Below the pieces are notes generated by a model. That model made no database searches and was not told the origin of the DNA. It worked only from the letters and a program-made list of their open reading frames with translations. 64,000 nucleotides of DNA from JACCYI01 sp963828075 (GTDB taxonomy: Bacteria; Actinomycetota; Thermoleophilia; Solirubrobacterales; Solirubrobacteraceae), in the NCBI GenBank assembly GCA_963828075.1, contig CAWHDH010000017.1, forward strand, positions 744,001-808,000, given 5' to 3'. Both the position numbers and the translations under genes were made by a program. This document shows positions 7,443 through 16,700 of this stretch, one piece after another (the first letter of the stretch is position 1; each line of letters opens with the position of its first letter).

Positions 7443-8309
7443 ATGCTGATCGGCGCGCACGTCTCCCCCGCCGGCGGGCCCGCCAAGGCGATCGCGCGCG
7501 GGGTCGAGCGCACCTGCCGCTCGATCCAGATCTTCAACCAGAGCCCCCGGGCCTGGAAGCCGCGCGAGTACTCGGCCGACGAGGTCGCCGACTTCCGCAC
7601 GGCCATGGCGGACTCAGACGTCGACGCGTTGCTCATCCACGCCGTGTACCTGCTCAACTGCGCGTCCGACGACGCCGAGCTCCACGCGAAGTCGCTGCGA
7701 TCGCTGATCGCGTCGCTCCGCGCCGGCGCCGCTCTAGGGGCCGACGCCGTCGTCCTGCACCCCGGCTCGGCGCTCAAGGACGGCGGCTCGGTCGACGAGG
7801 CGATGACGCGGGCGTCGGCGACGATCGCCGAGGCGCTGGCGGAGTCCGAGGACTGCGCGCTGCACCTCGAGAACACCGCCGGCACCGGCGGGACGCTCGG
7901 GCGGTCGTTCAAGGAGCTCGCGACGCTGCTCGAGCGCGCCGGCGGCGACGAGCGGCTCGGCGTCTGCCTGGACTCCTGCCACCTGCTCGCCTCGGGCTAC
8001 GACGTCCGCACCGCCGGGTCGCTCGCCGCCGTGCTCGACGACTTCGACGAGGTCGTCGGCCTCGACCGGCTCGGCTCGCTGCACCTCAACGACTCCCAGA
8101 CGCCGCTCGGCTCCAACCGCGATCGCCACGCCAACATCGCCGAGGGCGAGCTCGGCCGCGAGGGCTGCGCCGCGTGGCTGTCGGAGCCGCGCTTCGACGG
8201 CCTCCCGTGCGTGATGGAGACCGAGGGCATCGGCGGCAACGGCCCGGAGGTCGCCGACCTCGACCTGGCCCGCGAGCTGCGCGCCGAAGGCCTCGCCGCG
8301 CGCGGCTGA
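7443..8309 (+). CDS. nfo: Endonuclease IV (AP endonuclease)
   Basis: Zinc-dependent TIM-barrel enzyme that cuts DNA 5' of abasic sites in base excision repair. 288 residues from ATG 7443 (MLIGAHVSPAGG). The metal ligands of the E. coli enzyme can be matched: LIHAVYLLN, VVLHPGS, LHLENTAG, CLDSCHLLASGYD, SLHLND, DRHANIAEGELG and METEG, so a full three-metal site is present. Length is typical. Divergent from gltX; no clear -10 lies directly upstream. A small membrane-protein gene with its own promoter follows. Confidence 0.95.
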   Translation: MLIGAHVSPAGGPAKAIARGVERTCRSIQIFNQSPRAWKPREYSADEVADFRTAMADSDVDALLIHAVYLLNCASDDAELHAKSLRSLIASLRAGAALGADAVVLHPGSALKDGGSVDEAMTRASATIAEALAESEDCALHLENTAGTGGTLGRSFKELATLLERAGGDERLGVCLDSCHLLASGYDVRTAGSLAAVLDDFDEVVGLDRLGSLHLNDSQTPLGSNRDRHANIAEGELGREGCAAWLSEPRFDGLPCVMETEGIGGNGPEVADLDLARELRAEGLAARG

Positions 8310-8311
8310 CC

Positions 8312-8317
8312 TATCCT
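8312..8317 (+). promoter_or_regulatory. -10 box TATCCT for small membrane protein
   Basis: TATCCT ends 6 nt before ATG 8324 and lies immediately after the nfo stop codon. This gives a leaderless transcript for the small gene. Confidence 0.55.
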
Positions 8318-8323
8318 TCGCGC

Positions 8324-8524
8324 ATGGCCGATACCCGTCTCACCCGCCGGCAGCGCGAGCAGCGCGCGTACCTCTCCGGGATCGTCGCCGGCACCGGCGC
8401 GCTCGCGACCGCCGTGACCTTCGTGCTGTCGATCATCGGCGTGATCAGCTTCGGCATCGTGCTGCTGCTGGCGATCATCACCGTCGGCGCGGCGTTCATG
8501 TTCAAGCGCGCGGTCTCGAAGTAG
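8324..8524 (+). CDS. Small two-helix membrane protein
   Basis: 66 residues: a charged N-terminus rich in Arg/Gln (TRRQREQRAYLSG), two hydrophobic stretches (about residues 17-40 and 43-58) joined by a glycine, and a basic end KRAVSK. Probably an inner-membrane hairpin with both ends inside. No family is recognised with certainty; short proteins of this sort are common in Actinobacteria. It has its own promoter and precedes the DUF3052 gene by 11 bp, so the two may be co-transcribed. Confidence 0.7.
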   Translation: MADTRLTRRQREQRAYLSGIVAGTGALATAVTFVLSIIGVISFGIVLLLAIITVGAAFMFKRAVSK

Positions 8525-8535
8525 GGCGGGCGCCG

Positions 8536-8985
8536 ATGGGCGCCGCCGCCGACCTGCCGATCGCCCGGGAGGGCGCCGCCGCAACGGGGTACTCCGGCAC
8601 GCCGCTGGTCCGCAAGCTCGGGATCGCGGCGGGCGACCGCGTCGCGCTGCTCGACGCGCCCGCGGGCGCCGCCGAGCACCTCGGCGCGCTGCCGGACGGC
8701 GTGACGCTGCGCGCCGACCTGCGTGGCGGGTGCGAGGTGGTGGTGCTGTTCGTGGTCGAGGCGGCGCGGCTGCGCGAGCGGCTCCCGGCGGCCAAGAAGG
8801 CGACCTTCCCCGACGGGATGGTCTGGGTCGCGTGGCCGAAGAAGGCGGCGAAGGTCCCGACCGACATCACCGAGGACACGGTCCGCGAGGTGGCGTTCCC
8901 GCTCGGGATGGTCGACACGAAGGTGTGCGCGATCTCCGACATCTGGTCGGGTCTGCGAGTCGTCACCCGCGTCGAGAACCGCTGA
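8536..8985 (+). CDS. DUF3052 family protein
   Basis: 149 residues from ATG 8536. It matches the actinobacterial DUF3052 pattern: SGTPLVRKLGI near the start, a middle VVVLFVVEAARLRERLPA, then MVWVAWPKKAAKVPTDITED and the closing GMVDTKVCAISDIWSGL. It has one cysteine in each half and no signal peptide. Function unknown; the family is widespread in Actinobacteria as a small cytosolic protein. It ends four bases before a palindromic repeat that also closes dnaE on the opposite strand. Confidence 0.85.
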   Translation: MGAAADLPIAREGAAATGYSGTPLVRKLGIAAGDRVALLDAPAGAAEHLGALPDGVTLRADLRGGCEVVVLFVVEAARLRERLPAAKKATFPDGMVWVAWPKKAAKVPTDITEDTVREVAFPLGMVDTKVCAISDIWSGLRVVTRVENR

Positions 8986-8989
8986 TCTA

Positions 8990-9041
8990 AGCCTGGATCT
9001 CCGGTTCCCGCGGCGCCACGGATGATCGGTGGATCCAGGCT
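8990..9041. repeat. Palindromic repeat, copy 1 (3' of dnaE)
   Basis: AGCCTGGATC (8990-8999) pairs with GATCCAGGCT (9032-9041) around an inner CCGCGGCGCC segment. The dnaE stop codon lies in the right arm, and the convergent DUF3052 gene stops four bases before the left arm, so the hairpin could terminate both. A second copy in the same orientation lies at 13653-13708. Confidence 0.7.
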
Positions 9042-12000
9042 AAGCGGCGGCCACGGGCTCGGCCGGCGGCAGCGCCGGGCCGAGCAGGCGCGAGAGCTCG
9101 GCCTTGAGCCCCGCGTGGCGGCCCGCCACCCGGTACCCGTCCCCCAGCCGCAGGCGCCGCGGGCCGGTCCGCGTGTGCATCTCCAGGACGACCTCGCAGT
9201 CGCCCGGGTAGTCCTCGAGCAGCCGCCGCAGGTCGTCGATCACGGTGGCCGGCAGGCGCGCGGCGTCCAGGCGCAGGTTCAGCGACGGCGGGACGGCCGC
9301 GGCGCGCTCGGCCGCGATCGCCTTGGCCTTGGCGATCTCGTTCTCGGTCGGCTTGAACGGCGAGACCTCGTTGACGATCACGCAGACCTTGCCGGCCTCC
9401 TTGTGATCGACCCGGCCCTTGATGAGAACGATCTCGTCGAGCGCCATCGCCGCCTCATTGCCGGCGAGCGCCTTCTCGAAGACCACCACCTCGACGGAGC
9501 CGTCGAGGTCGTCGACGGTGGCGAACATCATCTGCGAGCCCGTCCGGGTGCGGATCTTCTTGCACTCGGTGACCATGCCGCCGATCTTGATCCATTCGCC
9601 GTCGCGGCGGTCCATGACCTCCGCGCACGTGCAGTCCGCCTTGACCCGCAGCGCCTCGCGGACCTCCTTGAGCGGGTGCTCGGTGATGAAGATGCCGATC
9701 GACTCCTTCTCGACCGCGAGCAGCTCGGAGCGCTCGAACTCCTCGAGCGGGATCGGGGGGTGCGAGGGCTTCGAGAACGGGCTCGCCCCGTCGTCGGCAC
9801 CGCCGAAGCCGCCGAGGTCGAAGATCGAGCCCTGGCCGATCTGCGCGTCGAGCTGCGCCTTCTGCCCCGCGCCCTGCGCTGCCTCGAGCACCTCGAGCAT
9901 CCCCTTGCGCGACGCGCCCGTGGACCCGAACGCCCCGCACTTGATGAGCGCCTCGATCGACTTGCGGTTCACCGTGCGGCAGTCCACGCGCTCGCAGAAG
10001 TCCCACAGCGACGCGAACGGCCCGCCCTCCTCGCGAGCGCGCTTGATCGCCTCAACCGCCGCGAAGCCGACGCCCTTCACGGCGTCTAGCCCGAAACGGA
10101 TGTTGCCCTCGACGACGACGAACTCGTGGTCGGACAGGTTGACGTCGGGCGGCAGGATCTCGATCCCCATCGCCTCGGTCTGGTTGACGAAGAACGGGAC
10201 CTTGTCCTTCGTGTCCATCACCGAGGAGATCAGCGCGGCCATGTACTCGGCTGGGTAGTTGGCCTTCAGCCACGCCGTCCGGTAGGAGATCAGCGCGTAG
10301 CACGCGGCGTGGGAGTTGTGGGAGACGATGCCGTTGGCGAGGAAGTTCAGTGGGCCGTCTGGCGCCATCTCGACGTCGTAGGTCATGACCTCGCGGACGG
10401 GCTCGATCGACACAATCCGATCGCCGTTCTCGATGTGCGCGACCTCCCGGTGGTTCTCGATGACCTGCCTGAAGTCCTCGGGCGTGACGACGACGAACGG
10501 CAGCTCGCCGTACTTCTCGGCGAAGAACTCGCGCGAGCGGTCCATGCCGTCCATCTCCCAGTAGCGACCGTCGAAGTAGAAGTCGCACATCCGCCCGTTC
10601 GGCAGGACTTTGTGCATCTCGAATTCGACGTTCTGCTCGATGAGCCACTCGCACATCGCGCGCTCAGGGGTCGAGGCGCACCACATGCCGTTGGATGCGA
10701 TCGAGCAGTGCCCGTAACCCGGACCTGTGTCGTACGCGGCCCGCACCTGGGCAAGGCTGCGGCTCATGAACTGCTCGCGCCACACCGGATCGTTCGCGTG
10801 GAGCCACTTGATGCGCTCGTGCATCGCGGCGACGGCCGCTCGGGTCATGTCGGGATGCAGCGCATGCACCCGCCTCATGTGGGTTGCCTTCTCCTCAGCG
10901 GTCCGACCTGCCTGCCACGCGCGCGTCCGTTCGGCCGCATTCCGATCCCACTCGCGCCGCTCCGGACTACGCGCCAACCGGCGCATCGTCGCGCGACGCG
11001 CCTCGCGCTGGCGGTCCGAGATCATCGGCATGGTGATGAGCTCGGTCTCGCCGACCTTCATGGCGCCGATCTCCACGTAGCCGGCGGTGGTGAGGAGGCG
11101 ATGGTCGAGCGTTGCCTTGATCTGGCGACCGCTCTCGCATCGCACGCGGACAACCGCCTTGCGACCGGTCTTGACGATCTTCGCCACCTTGTGCGGGCGG
11201 ACCTCGCCGTCCTCCCACATCGACATGATCTCGGCCGGCTGGGAGCGGAAGGCCTCTGACAACCGGATTCGCGTGCCGTCGGGCAGGATCACGCGGGTGT
11301 CACCAGACGCGCACTTGTTGAAGCTGTAGTCGGCTGACCGCTCGTTGGTGAGCCACAGCGACTCGATGACGTCGGGCGCCGTTCCCGAGGCGCGGCAGCC
11401 CTCGACGAACTTCGGCTTGAGCTTGCCCATCGCCTCGCGGTTCTTCTTGCCGATCGCCTTGCGCAGGTCGTCGGCCTGGGGGCCGGTGAAGCCGCCCAGG
11501 GACTTGGCGATCTGCATCGACTGCTCCTGGTAGAGGATCACGCCCTTGGTCGACTGGGTGATCGGGCGCAGCCGCTCGTCGATGAACGCGATCGACGCGG
11601 GGTTGTGCTTGCCGCGGGCGTAGGCCGGGATCTGGTCCATGGCGCCCGGCCGGTAGAGCGCCACGAGCGCGACGAGGTCCTCGAACTCCGACGGGCGGAC
11701 CTTCTTGAGCGCCTCGCGCATGCCCTCGGACTCGAACTGGAACACCCCGATCGCGTCGCCGCGGGCCATCATCTCGTAGGTGCCGGCGTCGTCGAGCGGC
11801 AGCGTCGTCATGTCCGGCCGCGCGCCGGTCGAGCGCTCGATGATGTCCAGCGCGTCCTCGATCACGTCGAGGTTGCGCAGGCCCAGGAAGTCCATCTTCA
11901 GGAGGCCGAGCTCCTCGATCGGCTTCATCGAGAACTGGGTGACGGTGCGGAAGACCTTCTTGCCGTCCTCCCCCACGCCGGCGTCGGCGAGCTGAAGAGG

Positions 12001-13575
12001 CACGATCTCCGTGAGCGGGCGGTCGGCGATCACGACGGCCGCCGCGTGGATCGAGGCGTTGCGGACGATGCCCTCGAGGCCGCGGGCGACGTCGACGATC
12101 TGCTTGGCGGTGGGGTCGCGCTCGTACTCGGCGGCGAGGTCGGCGCCCGGGGCGAGGCAGTCGTCGAAGCTCGGCGGCCGGCCCATGATCGGGTCGGGGA
12201 TCAGCTTGGCCAGCTTGTCGCCGATCGCGTAGTCGTGGCCGAGCACGCGCGCCGCGTCGCGCGTGGCGGCGCGCGGGAACATCTTGCCGAACGTGATGAT
12301 CTGCGCGACCGACTCCGAGCCGTACTTCTCGGTCACGTAACGGATCACGCGCTCGCGGCCGCGGACGGAGAAGTCGATGTCGATGTCCGGCATCGAGACG
12401 CGCTCGGCGTTGAGGAAGCGCTCGAACAGCAGGTCGTAGCGCAGGGGATCGACGTCGGTGATCGCCAGCGAGTACGCGACGATCGAGCCCGCCGCCGAGC
12501 CGCGCCCGGGGCCGACGGCGATCCCGTTGTCCTTCGCGAAGGCGACGAAGTCCCACACGATCAGGAAGTAGGCGTTGAAGCCCATCCTCCCGATGACCCC
12601 GAGCTCCATCTCCGCGCGCTCGCGGGCGGCCGCGGGCACCGGGTCGCCGTAGCGCAGGCGCAGGCCCTGCTCGACCAGCTCGCGCAGGTAGGCGGTCTCC
12701 TCCTTGCCCTCCGGGCACGGGTAGCTCGGGATCAGCTGCTTGCCGAGCTCGATCTCCGTGTCGCAGCGCTCGGCGATCTCGAGCGTCGTCGCGACGGCCT
12801 CCGGCCACTCCGGGAAGGCGGCCACCATCTCGTCCGACGACTTCAGGAAGAACTCGTTCGTGTCGAACGACATCGTCGGATTCGCGAGCGTCGACTTGGT
12901 CTGCACGCAGAGCAGCGCGGCATGGTGGTGGTAGTCCTCGCGGCGCAGGTAGTGGACGTCGGCCGTGGCGACCAGCGGGCGGCCCATCTCGGCGGCGAAC
13001 TTCGCGATCTGCTCGTTGACCTGCTCCTGCTCCGCGATGCCGTTGCGCTGGATCTCGAAGTACACGTCCTCGGGCCCGAAGACCTGCACGAGCTCATCCA
13101 GGTGGGCGCGGGCCGCCGTGGGCTGCCCGTCGACGATGCGCCGGCTCGTCCGGCTCGCGAGGCAGCCCGTGAGGCAGATCACCCCCTCGGCGTGCTGGGC
13201 GAGCACCTCGAGGTCCACACCCGGCTTGCCGTAGTGCAGCCCTTCGAGGAAGCCCTTGGAGGAGAGCTTGACCAGGTTGCGCAGCCCCTCGTTGGACTGC
13301 GCGAGCAGCGTCAGATGGTTGCGCTCGATCTTCCCTTCGCGGACCGTCCGGTCGTCGACGAAGTAGACCTCGCACCCGAGCACGGGCTTGATGCCGTGCT
13401 TCGCGCAGGCCTTCTGGAGCTCGACGGCGCCGTTCATGACGCCGTGATCGGTGAGCCCCAGCGCAGGCTGGCCGAACTCCGCCGCCCGGGCCGCGAGCTT
13501 GTCGATCTTGCATGCGCCGTCGAGCAGCGAGTACTCCGAATGGACGTGGAGATGGGCGCAGGTGGGCGTGCTCAC
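9040..13575 (-). CDS. dnaE: DNA polymerase III alpha subunit with intein
   Basis: Replicative polymerase catalytic subunit, 1511 codons of which 333 are an intein, leaving a 1178-residue DnaE1, the usual size. Start GTG 13573-13575 (VSTPTCAHLHVHSEYS) has -10 TACGCT 9 nt upstream. The N-terminal PHP domain keeps metal-binding residues (HLHVH, His8/10/12; LTDHG), so a proofreading role is possible. The polymerase carboxylates lie in PDIDID (396-401); the tail has the helix-hairpin-helix and an OB fold (WIKIGGMVTECKKI). The intein interrupts the conserved FNK-SHAACYAL segment. The stop sits inside a palindromic repeat. Confidence 0.96.
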   Translation of the reverse strand: MSTPTCAHLHVHSEYSLLDGACKIDKLAARAAEFGQPALGLTDHGVMNGAVELQKACAKHGIKPVLGCEVYFVDDRTVREGKIERNHLTLLAQSNEGLRNLVKLSSKGFLEGLHYGKPGVDLEVLAQHAEGVICLTGCLASRTSRRIVDGQPTAARAHLDELVQVFGPEDVYFEIQRNGIAEQEQVNEQIAKFAAEMGRPLVATADVHYLRREDYHHHAALLCVQTKSTLANPTMSFDTNEFFLKSSDEMVAAFPEWPEAVATTLEIAERCDTEIELGKQLIPSYPCPEGKEETAYLRELVEQGLRLRYGDPVPAAARERAEMELGVIGRMGFNAYFLIVWDFVAFAKDNGIAVGPGRGSAAGSIVAYSLAITDVDPLRYDLLFERFLNAERVSMPDIDIDFSVRGRERVIRYVTEKYGSESVAQIITFGKMFPRAATRDAARVLGHDYAIGDKLAKLIPDPIMGRPPSFDDCLAPGADLAAEYERDPTAKQIVDVARGLEGIVRNASIHAAAVVIADRPLTEIVPLQLADAGVGEDGKKVFRTVTQFSMKPIEELGLLKMDFLGLRNLDVIEDALDIIERSTGARPDMTTLPLDDAGTYEMMARGDAIGVFQFESEGMREALKKVRPSEFEDLVALVALYRPGAMDQIPAYARGKHNPASIAFIDERLRPITQSTKGVILYQEQSMQIAKSLGGFTGPQADDLRKAIGKKNREAMGKLKPKFVEGCRASGTAPDVIESLWLTNERSADYSFNKCASGDTRVILPDGTRIRLSEAFRSQPAEIMSMWEDGEVRPHKVAKIVKTGRKAVVRVRCESGRQIKATLDHRLLTTAGYVEIGAMKVGETELITMPMISDRQREARRATMRRLARSPERREWDRNAAERTRAWQAGRTAEEKATHMRRVHALHPDMTRAAVAAMHERIKWLHANDPVWREQFMSRSLAQVRAAYDTGPGYGHCSIASNGMWCASTPERAMCEWLIEQNVEFEMHKVLPNGRMCDFYFDGRYWEMDGMDRSREFFAEKYGELPFVVVTPEDFRQVIENHREVAHIENGDRIVSIEPVREVMTYDVEMAPDGPLNFLANGIVSHNSHAACYALISYRTAWLKANYPAEYMAALISSVMDTKDKVPFFVNQTEAMGIEILPPDVNLSDHEFVVVEGNIRFGLDAVKGVGFAAVEAIKRAREEGGPFASLWDFCERVDCRTVNRKSIEALIKCGAFGSTGASRKGMLEVLEAAQGAGQKAQLDAQIGQGSIFDLGGFGGADDGASPFSKPSHPPIPLEEFERSELLAVEKESIGIFITEHPLKEVREALRVKADCTCAEVMDRRDGEWIKIGGMVTECKKIRTRTGSQMMFATVDDLDGSVEVVVFEKALAGNEAAMALDEIVLIKGRVDHKEAGKVCVIVNEVSPFKPTENEIAKAKAIAAERAAAVPPSLNLRLDAARLPATVIDDLRRLLEDYPGDCEVVLEMHTRTGPRRLRLGDGYRVAGRHAGLKAELSRLLGPALPPAEPVAAA
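10315..11313 (-). mobile_element. Intein in DnaE with Vsr-like (EDxHD/DUF559-type) endonuclease core
   Basis: 333 residues inserted in frame between FNK and SHAACYAL. Splicing motifs are complete: Cys1 (CASGDTRV), block B T68-x-x-H71 (ATLDH), block F-like TYDVEM, and terminal His332-Asn333 followed by Ser+1. The middle is neither LAGLIDADG nor HNH. A helical basic stretch (~100-195, with recurrent WDRN/WREQ-like units) leads into Glu217...Asp244...Glu253-x-Asp255-Gly, the pattern of PD-(D/E)XK nucleases related to Vsr and DUF559. The insertion point is four residues downstream of the cyanobacterial split DnaE intein site. Host exon and intein share the same reading frame without interruption, so it appears active in splicing. 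Confidence 0.88.
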
Positions 13576-13584
13576 GGATTCGGA

Positions 13585-13590
13585 AGCGTA
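13585..13590 (-). promoter_or_regulatory. -10 box TACGCT for dnaE
   Basis: TACGCT on the minus strand ends 9 nt before the dnaE GTG, fitting a leaderless or near-leaderless transcript. Confidence 0.5.
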
Positions 13591-13652
13591 GGTGCCGGGC
13601 CGGACGCCTGGCCGGTCCGCGGGCAAGGCTGCCCGCTCGTTGCGGCGATCGC

Positions 13653-13708
13653 GCCTGGATCCACCGATTCCCGCGGCGCCTCGCCGCGGATGATCGGCGG
13701 ATCCAGGC
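13653..13708. repeat. Palindromic repeat, copy 2 (3' of coiled-coil gene)
   Basis: GCCTGGATCC (13653-13662) pairs perfectly with GGATCCAGGC (13699-13708); a nested CCGCGGCG/CGCCGCGG pair lies inside. It follows directly after the stop codon of the coiled-coil gene, exactly as copy 1 follows dnaE, and shares most of its sequence. Confidence 0.72.
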
Positions 13709-16700
13709 TCAGGCCGTGGCCGGCGGATCCGGCGCGGGATCGCCCTGCGCCCGGTCCGTCCAGGCCTTCAGGAGTGCCACCGCCGCGCGGTCGCCGCGGA
13801 CGTGCGGGCGCTCCCCGGCCGGCGGCGGCTCGCGCCGCAGCAGGGCGTCGTACGCGCCCCGGGTGAGCGTGACGCGCGCGTCCGGGGGCGGGGCGTCGGG
13901 ATCGGCCGGCTCGACCCGGATCGCCGCCCCGTCGGCGACGGTGATCCGCCAGGCGCCCGAGCCCTCGACCTCCTGCAGCACGCTGAACGCATGCCCGCGG
14001 GTCCACGACGGATGGATGGCGTACGGCAAGGCCCGGAGGACGTCGCCGGGCTGCAGCCGGGCGCCGCGACGCGCGGCGTCGGCGAGCGTCGGCGAGGCCG
14101 GCGGGACGATGTCGAGCGCGCGCGCGATCTTGCGGTGGCGGCCGGTGACGCGGATCGGGCCGCCCAGCCAGCGCGGGCGCGGCCCGTGGCCGGCGAGCGT
14201 CTCGGCGAGGGGCAACGCGGAGCCGATGATGCGGAAATGGACCTCGCCCCGCGGCCTCGGCGCCTCGACGTGCCGGACGGTCGTGACCCCGTCCTCGACC
14301 GAGACGGCGAAGGTGCCCAGCTCGGCGACGGTGACGTCGTACTCGACGGGCTCGTCCGCCCCCTGGGCGGGAAGCAGGCCCGCGATGAGCCGCGCCGCGG
14401 TGGCCGGATCGTCGTGGGCGAGCTTGACCAGGGCGCCCCGGAGCCACGGATAGTCGCGCTGCGAGGCGCCGGTGACGTCGGCGCGGGCGGGCGGCGCGGC
14501 CGGCGAGGTGATGACCTGGGGCTCCGGTGTCCGGGCGCGCAGCGCGCTGGCCGCGGCGTCGAGATCGGCCACCAGGCGGCGCGACGGCTCCGCGGCCGGC
14601 GCCGGTGCGGCGAGCTCGAGCGCCCGCCGGCCGAGGTCGGCGGGGTCGGCCGGGGTCGCGGGCTCGGCGGCGCTCGTGCGCAGCGCCTCGAGCTCGACCT
14701 CCATGTGCGCGCGAGTCTCCTCGGCCGCCGACGCGAGGGCCCGCAGGGCCTCGACATCGGCGAGCGCCGCGTCGCGCTCGCGCTCGAGCTCGGCCAGGCG
14801 GTCGGCGTCGGACCCGGTCCGGACGCCGGCGGACTCCAGCTCCTCGAGCCGCGTCCGGAGCTCCTCCGTGGCGGCGTGCGCCGCGGACGCCCGCTGCTCG
14901 CCCTCGTCGAGCTCGCCGCGCAGCGCGGCGGCCTGGAGGCGAGCGGCGGCCAGGTCGTCGTCGAGCACGGCGGCCTGTGCCGCGGCGGCCTGCGCCTGCG
15001 AGCGCAGCGCGTCCACCTCGGCCCCTGCCGCGGCCCGGTCGGCCTCCGCGGTGCCGAGGACCTCCATCAGGCGCTCGCTGTCGGCGCGCGCATCCGCGTA
15101 GGCGGCGCGGACGGCGGCAAGTTCGGAGTAGGCGGCGTCGAGGTCGGCCTGGAGCACTTCGCGGGTCGACTCCCCCGCCAGGTGCAGCTCCCGCAGCGAC
15201 ATGGCGTCCGCGGCGCGCTCCTGCTCACGCTCGCGCAGTCTCGCCTCGAGGTCCTCGCGGACGGCCTCCCGGCTCGCCAGCTCATCGTGCAGCGCGGTCA
15301 GCTCCGCCTGCAGGGCCGCAGTCGCGGCCTCCGCGGCGGCCGCGCGCCGGGTGAGCGACTCGACGGTCTCATCGGCCCCCGTGCGAGCCTCGACCGCCGC
15401 GGTGAACTCCGCGCGCACGTCGTCGAGCACCTGCTCGAGCGCCGTCCGGGCGTCGACCGCGGCGGCGGCCTGGCGCTCCGCCGCGGCGCGGGTGCTCTCG
15501 GCCGCCGAGGTCTGGGCGTGCGCCACCTCGATCTCGTGCTCGGCGGCGATCCAGCGCTCCTCGACCGAGCGCGCCTGGGCCGCGGCCGCCTCGGCATCGG
15601 CGCGCGTCCGCTCCAACTCCTCGACGGCGGCGGTGAGCCGGCCACGGAGCTCCTCGGTCTCCGCCCGAGCGCTCTCGCCACCGGCGTACGCGGCGGCGGA
15701 CTCCGTGCCGAGCTGCTCGAGGCGCGCGTGGGCCTGGTCGAGATCGGCCTGCAGCGCGGCCGTCCGGCCCTCGAGATCGCCGGCCCGCGCCTGCGCCGCC
15801 GCGAGCTCGGACCGCGCGCCGCCGAGCTCCGCCCGCACCGCGTCGAGCTCCGCCGCCCGCCGCTGCGCCCCGTCGAGCTCCGCCCGCAGCCCGTCGATCT
15901 CTCCGGCGCGCGCCTGCGCCGACTGGCGCTCGCTCGCGAGCTCGGCGGTCAGGCCGTCGGCCTCCGACGTCGCGGCCGCCAGCGCGGCGGCGATGTGATC
16001 GCGCTCGGCGCTGGTCTCGGCGAGCAGGCGCTCGGCCTCCTGATGGGCGGCGTGCTCGGCCGCGAGCGCCTCGGCGACGCCCTCGAACTCGGTCAGCCGC
16101 GCGTTGGTGGCGCCGAGGGCGTCGCGCGCCTCGGTCGCCTCGCGCCGGGCGTCCTCGAGCGCGGCGCGGTCGGCGTCCGCTGCGGACCGGAGCGTCGCCA
16201 GCTCGGCGTCGTGGTCGCCCAGCGCCGCGCGAGCCGCGCTCACCTCGCGCTCGTTGTCACCGCGGCGCGTCTCGAGCACGGCGAGCCGGACCGCGTCGCT
16301 CGTCCTCGCGATCTCCGCCGAGCGCATCCGCACCGTCCACAGCCGCACGATGTCGCGCAGGGCCGCCGCGGAGTCCAGCGCGGCCGCCAGCGCCGCCTGC
16401 TGGCGCTCGGCGCGGGCTTCGGCCTCCATGATCGCCGCTTCGACGCGCGCGTCGCCCTCGGCGCGGACCGTCCGCACCTCTTCCTCGAGATGCTCCATCT
16501 GCGCGGCCACCAGCGCGTAGGACGCGCGGGCGTCGGCCAGCTCCTGCTCGGCGCGCGAGCGCTCGGCGTCCAGCGCCTCGCGCAGGGTGGTCACCTCGGC
16601 CGCCGCGGTCGCCGCCGCCTCCGCCGCCTGCCGGCCCTCCTCCTGCGCGGCCGCCATGGCCTGCTGCAGCTGCTCGCCGCCCAGCTGCGTGAGCCGCTCG

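Noticed and set aside
10315..11313. Reading the dnaE insert as a lineage-specific domain
   Set aside because: It begins with Cys, ends in His-Asn before Ser, has the TxxH block and splits a strictly conserved motif; intein is the only good reading.
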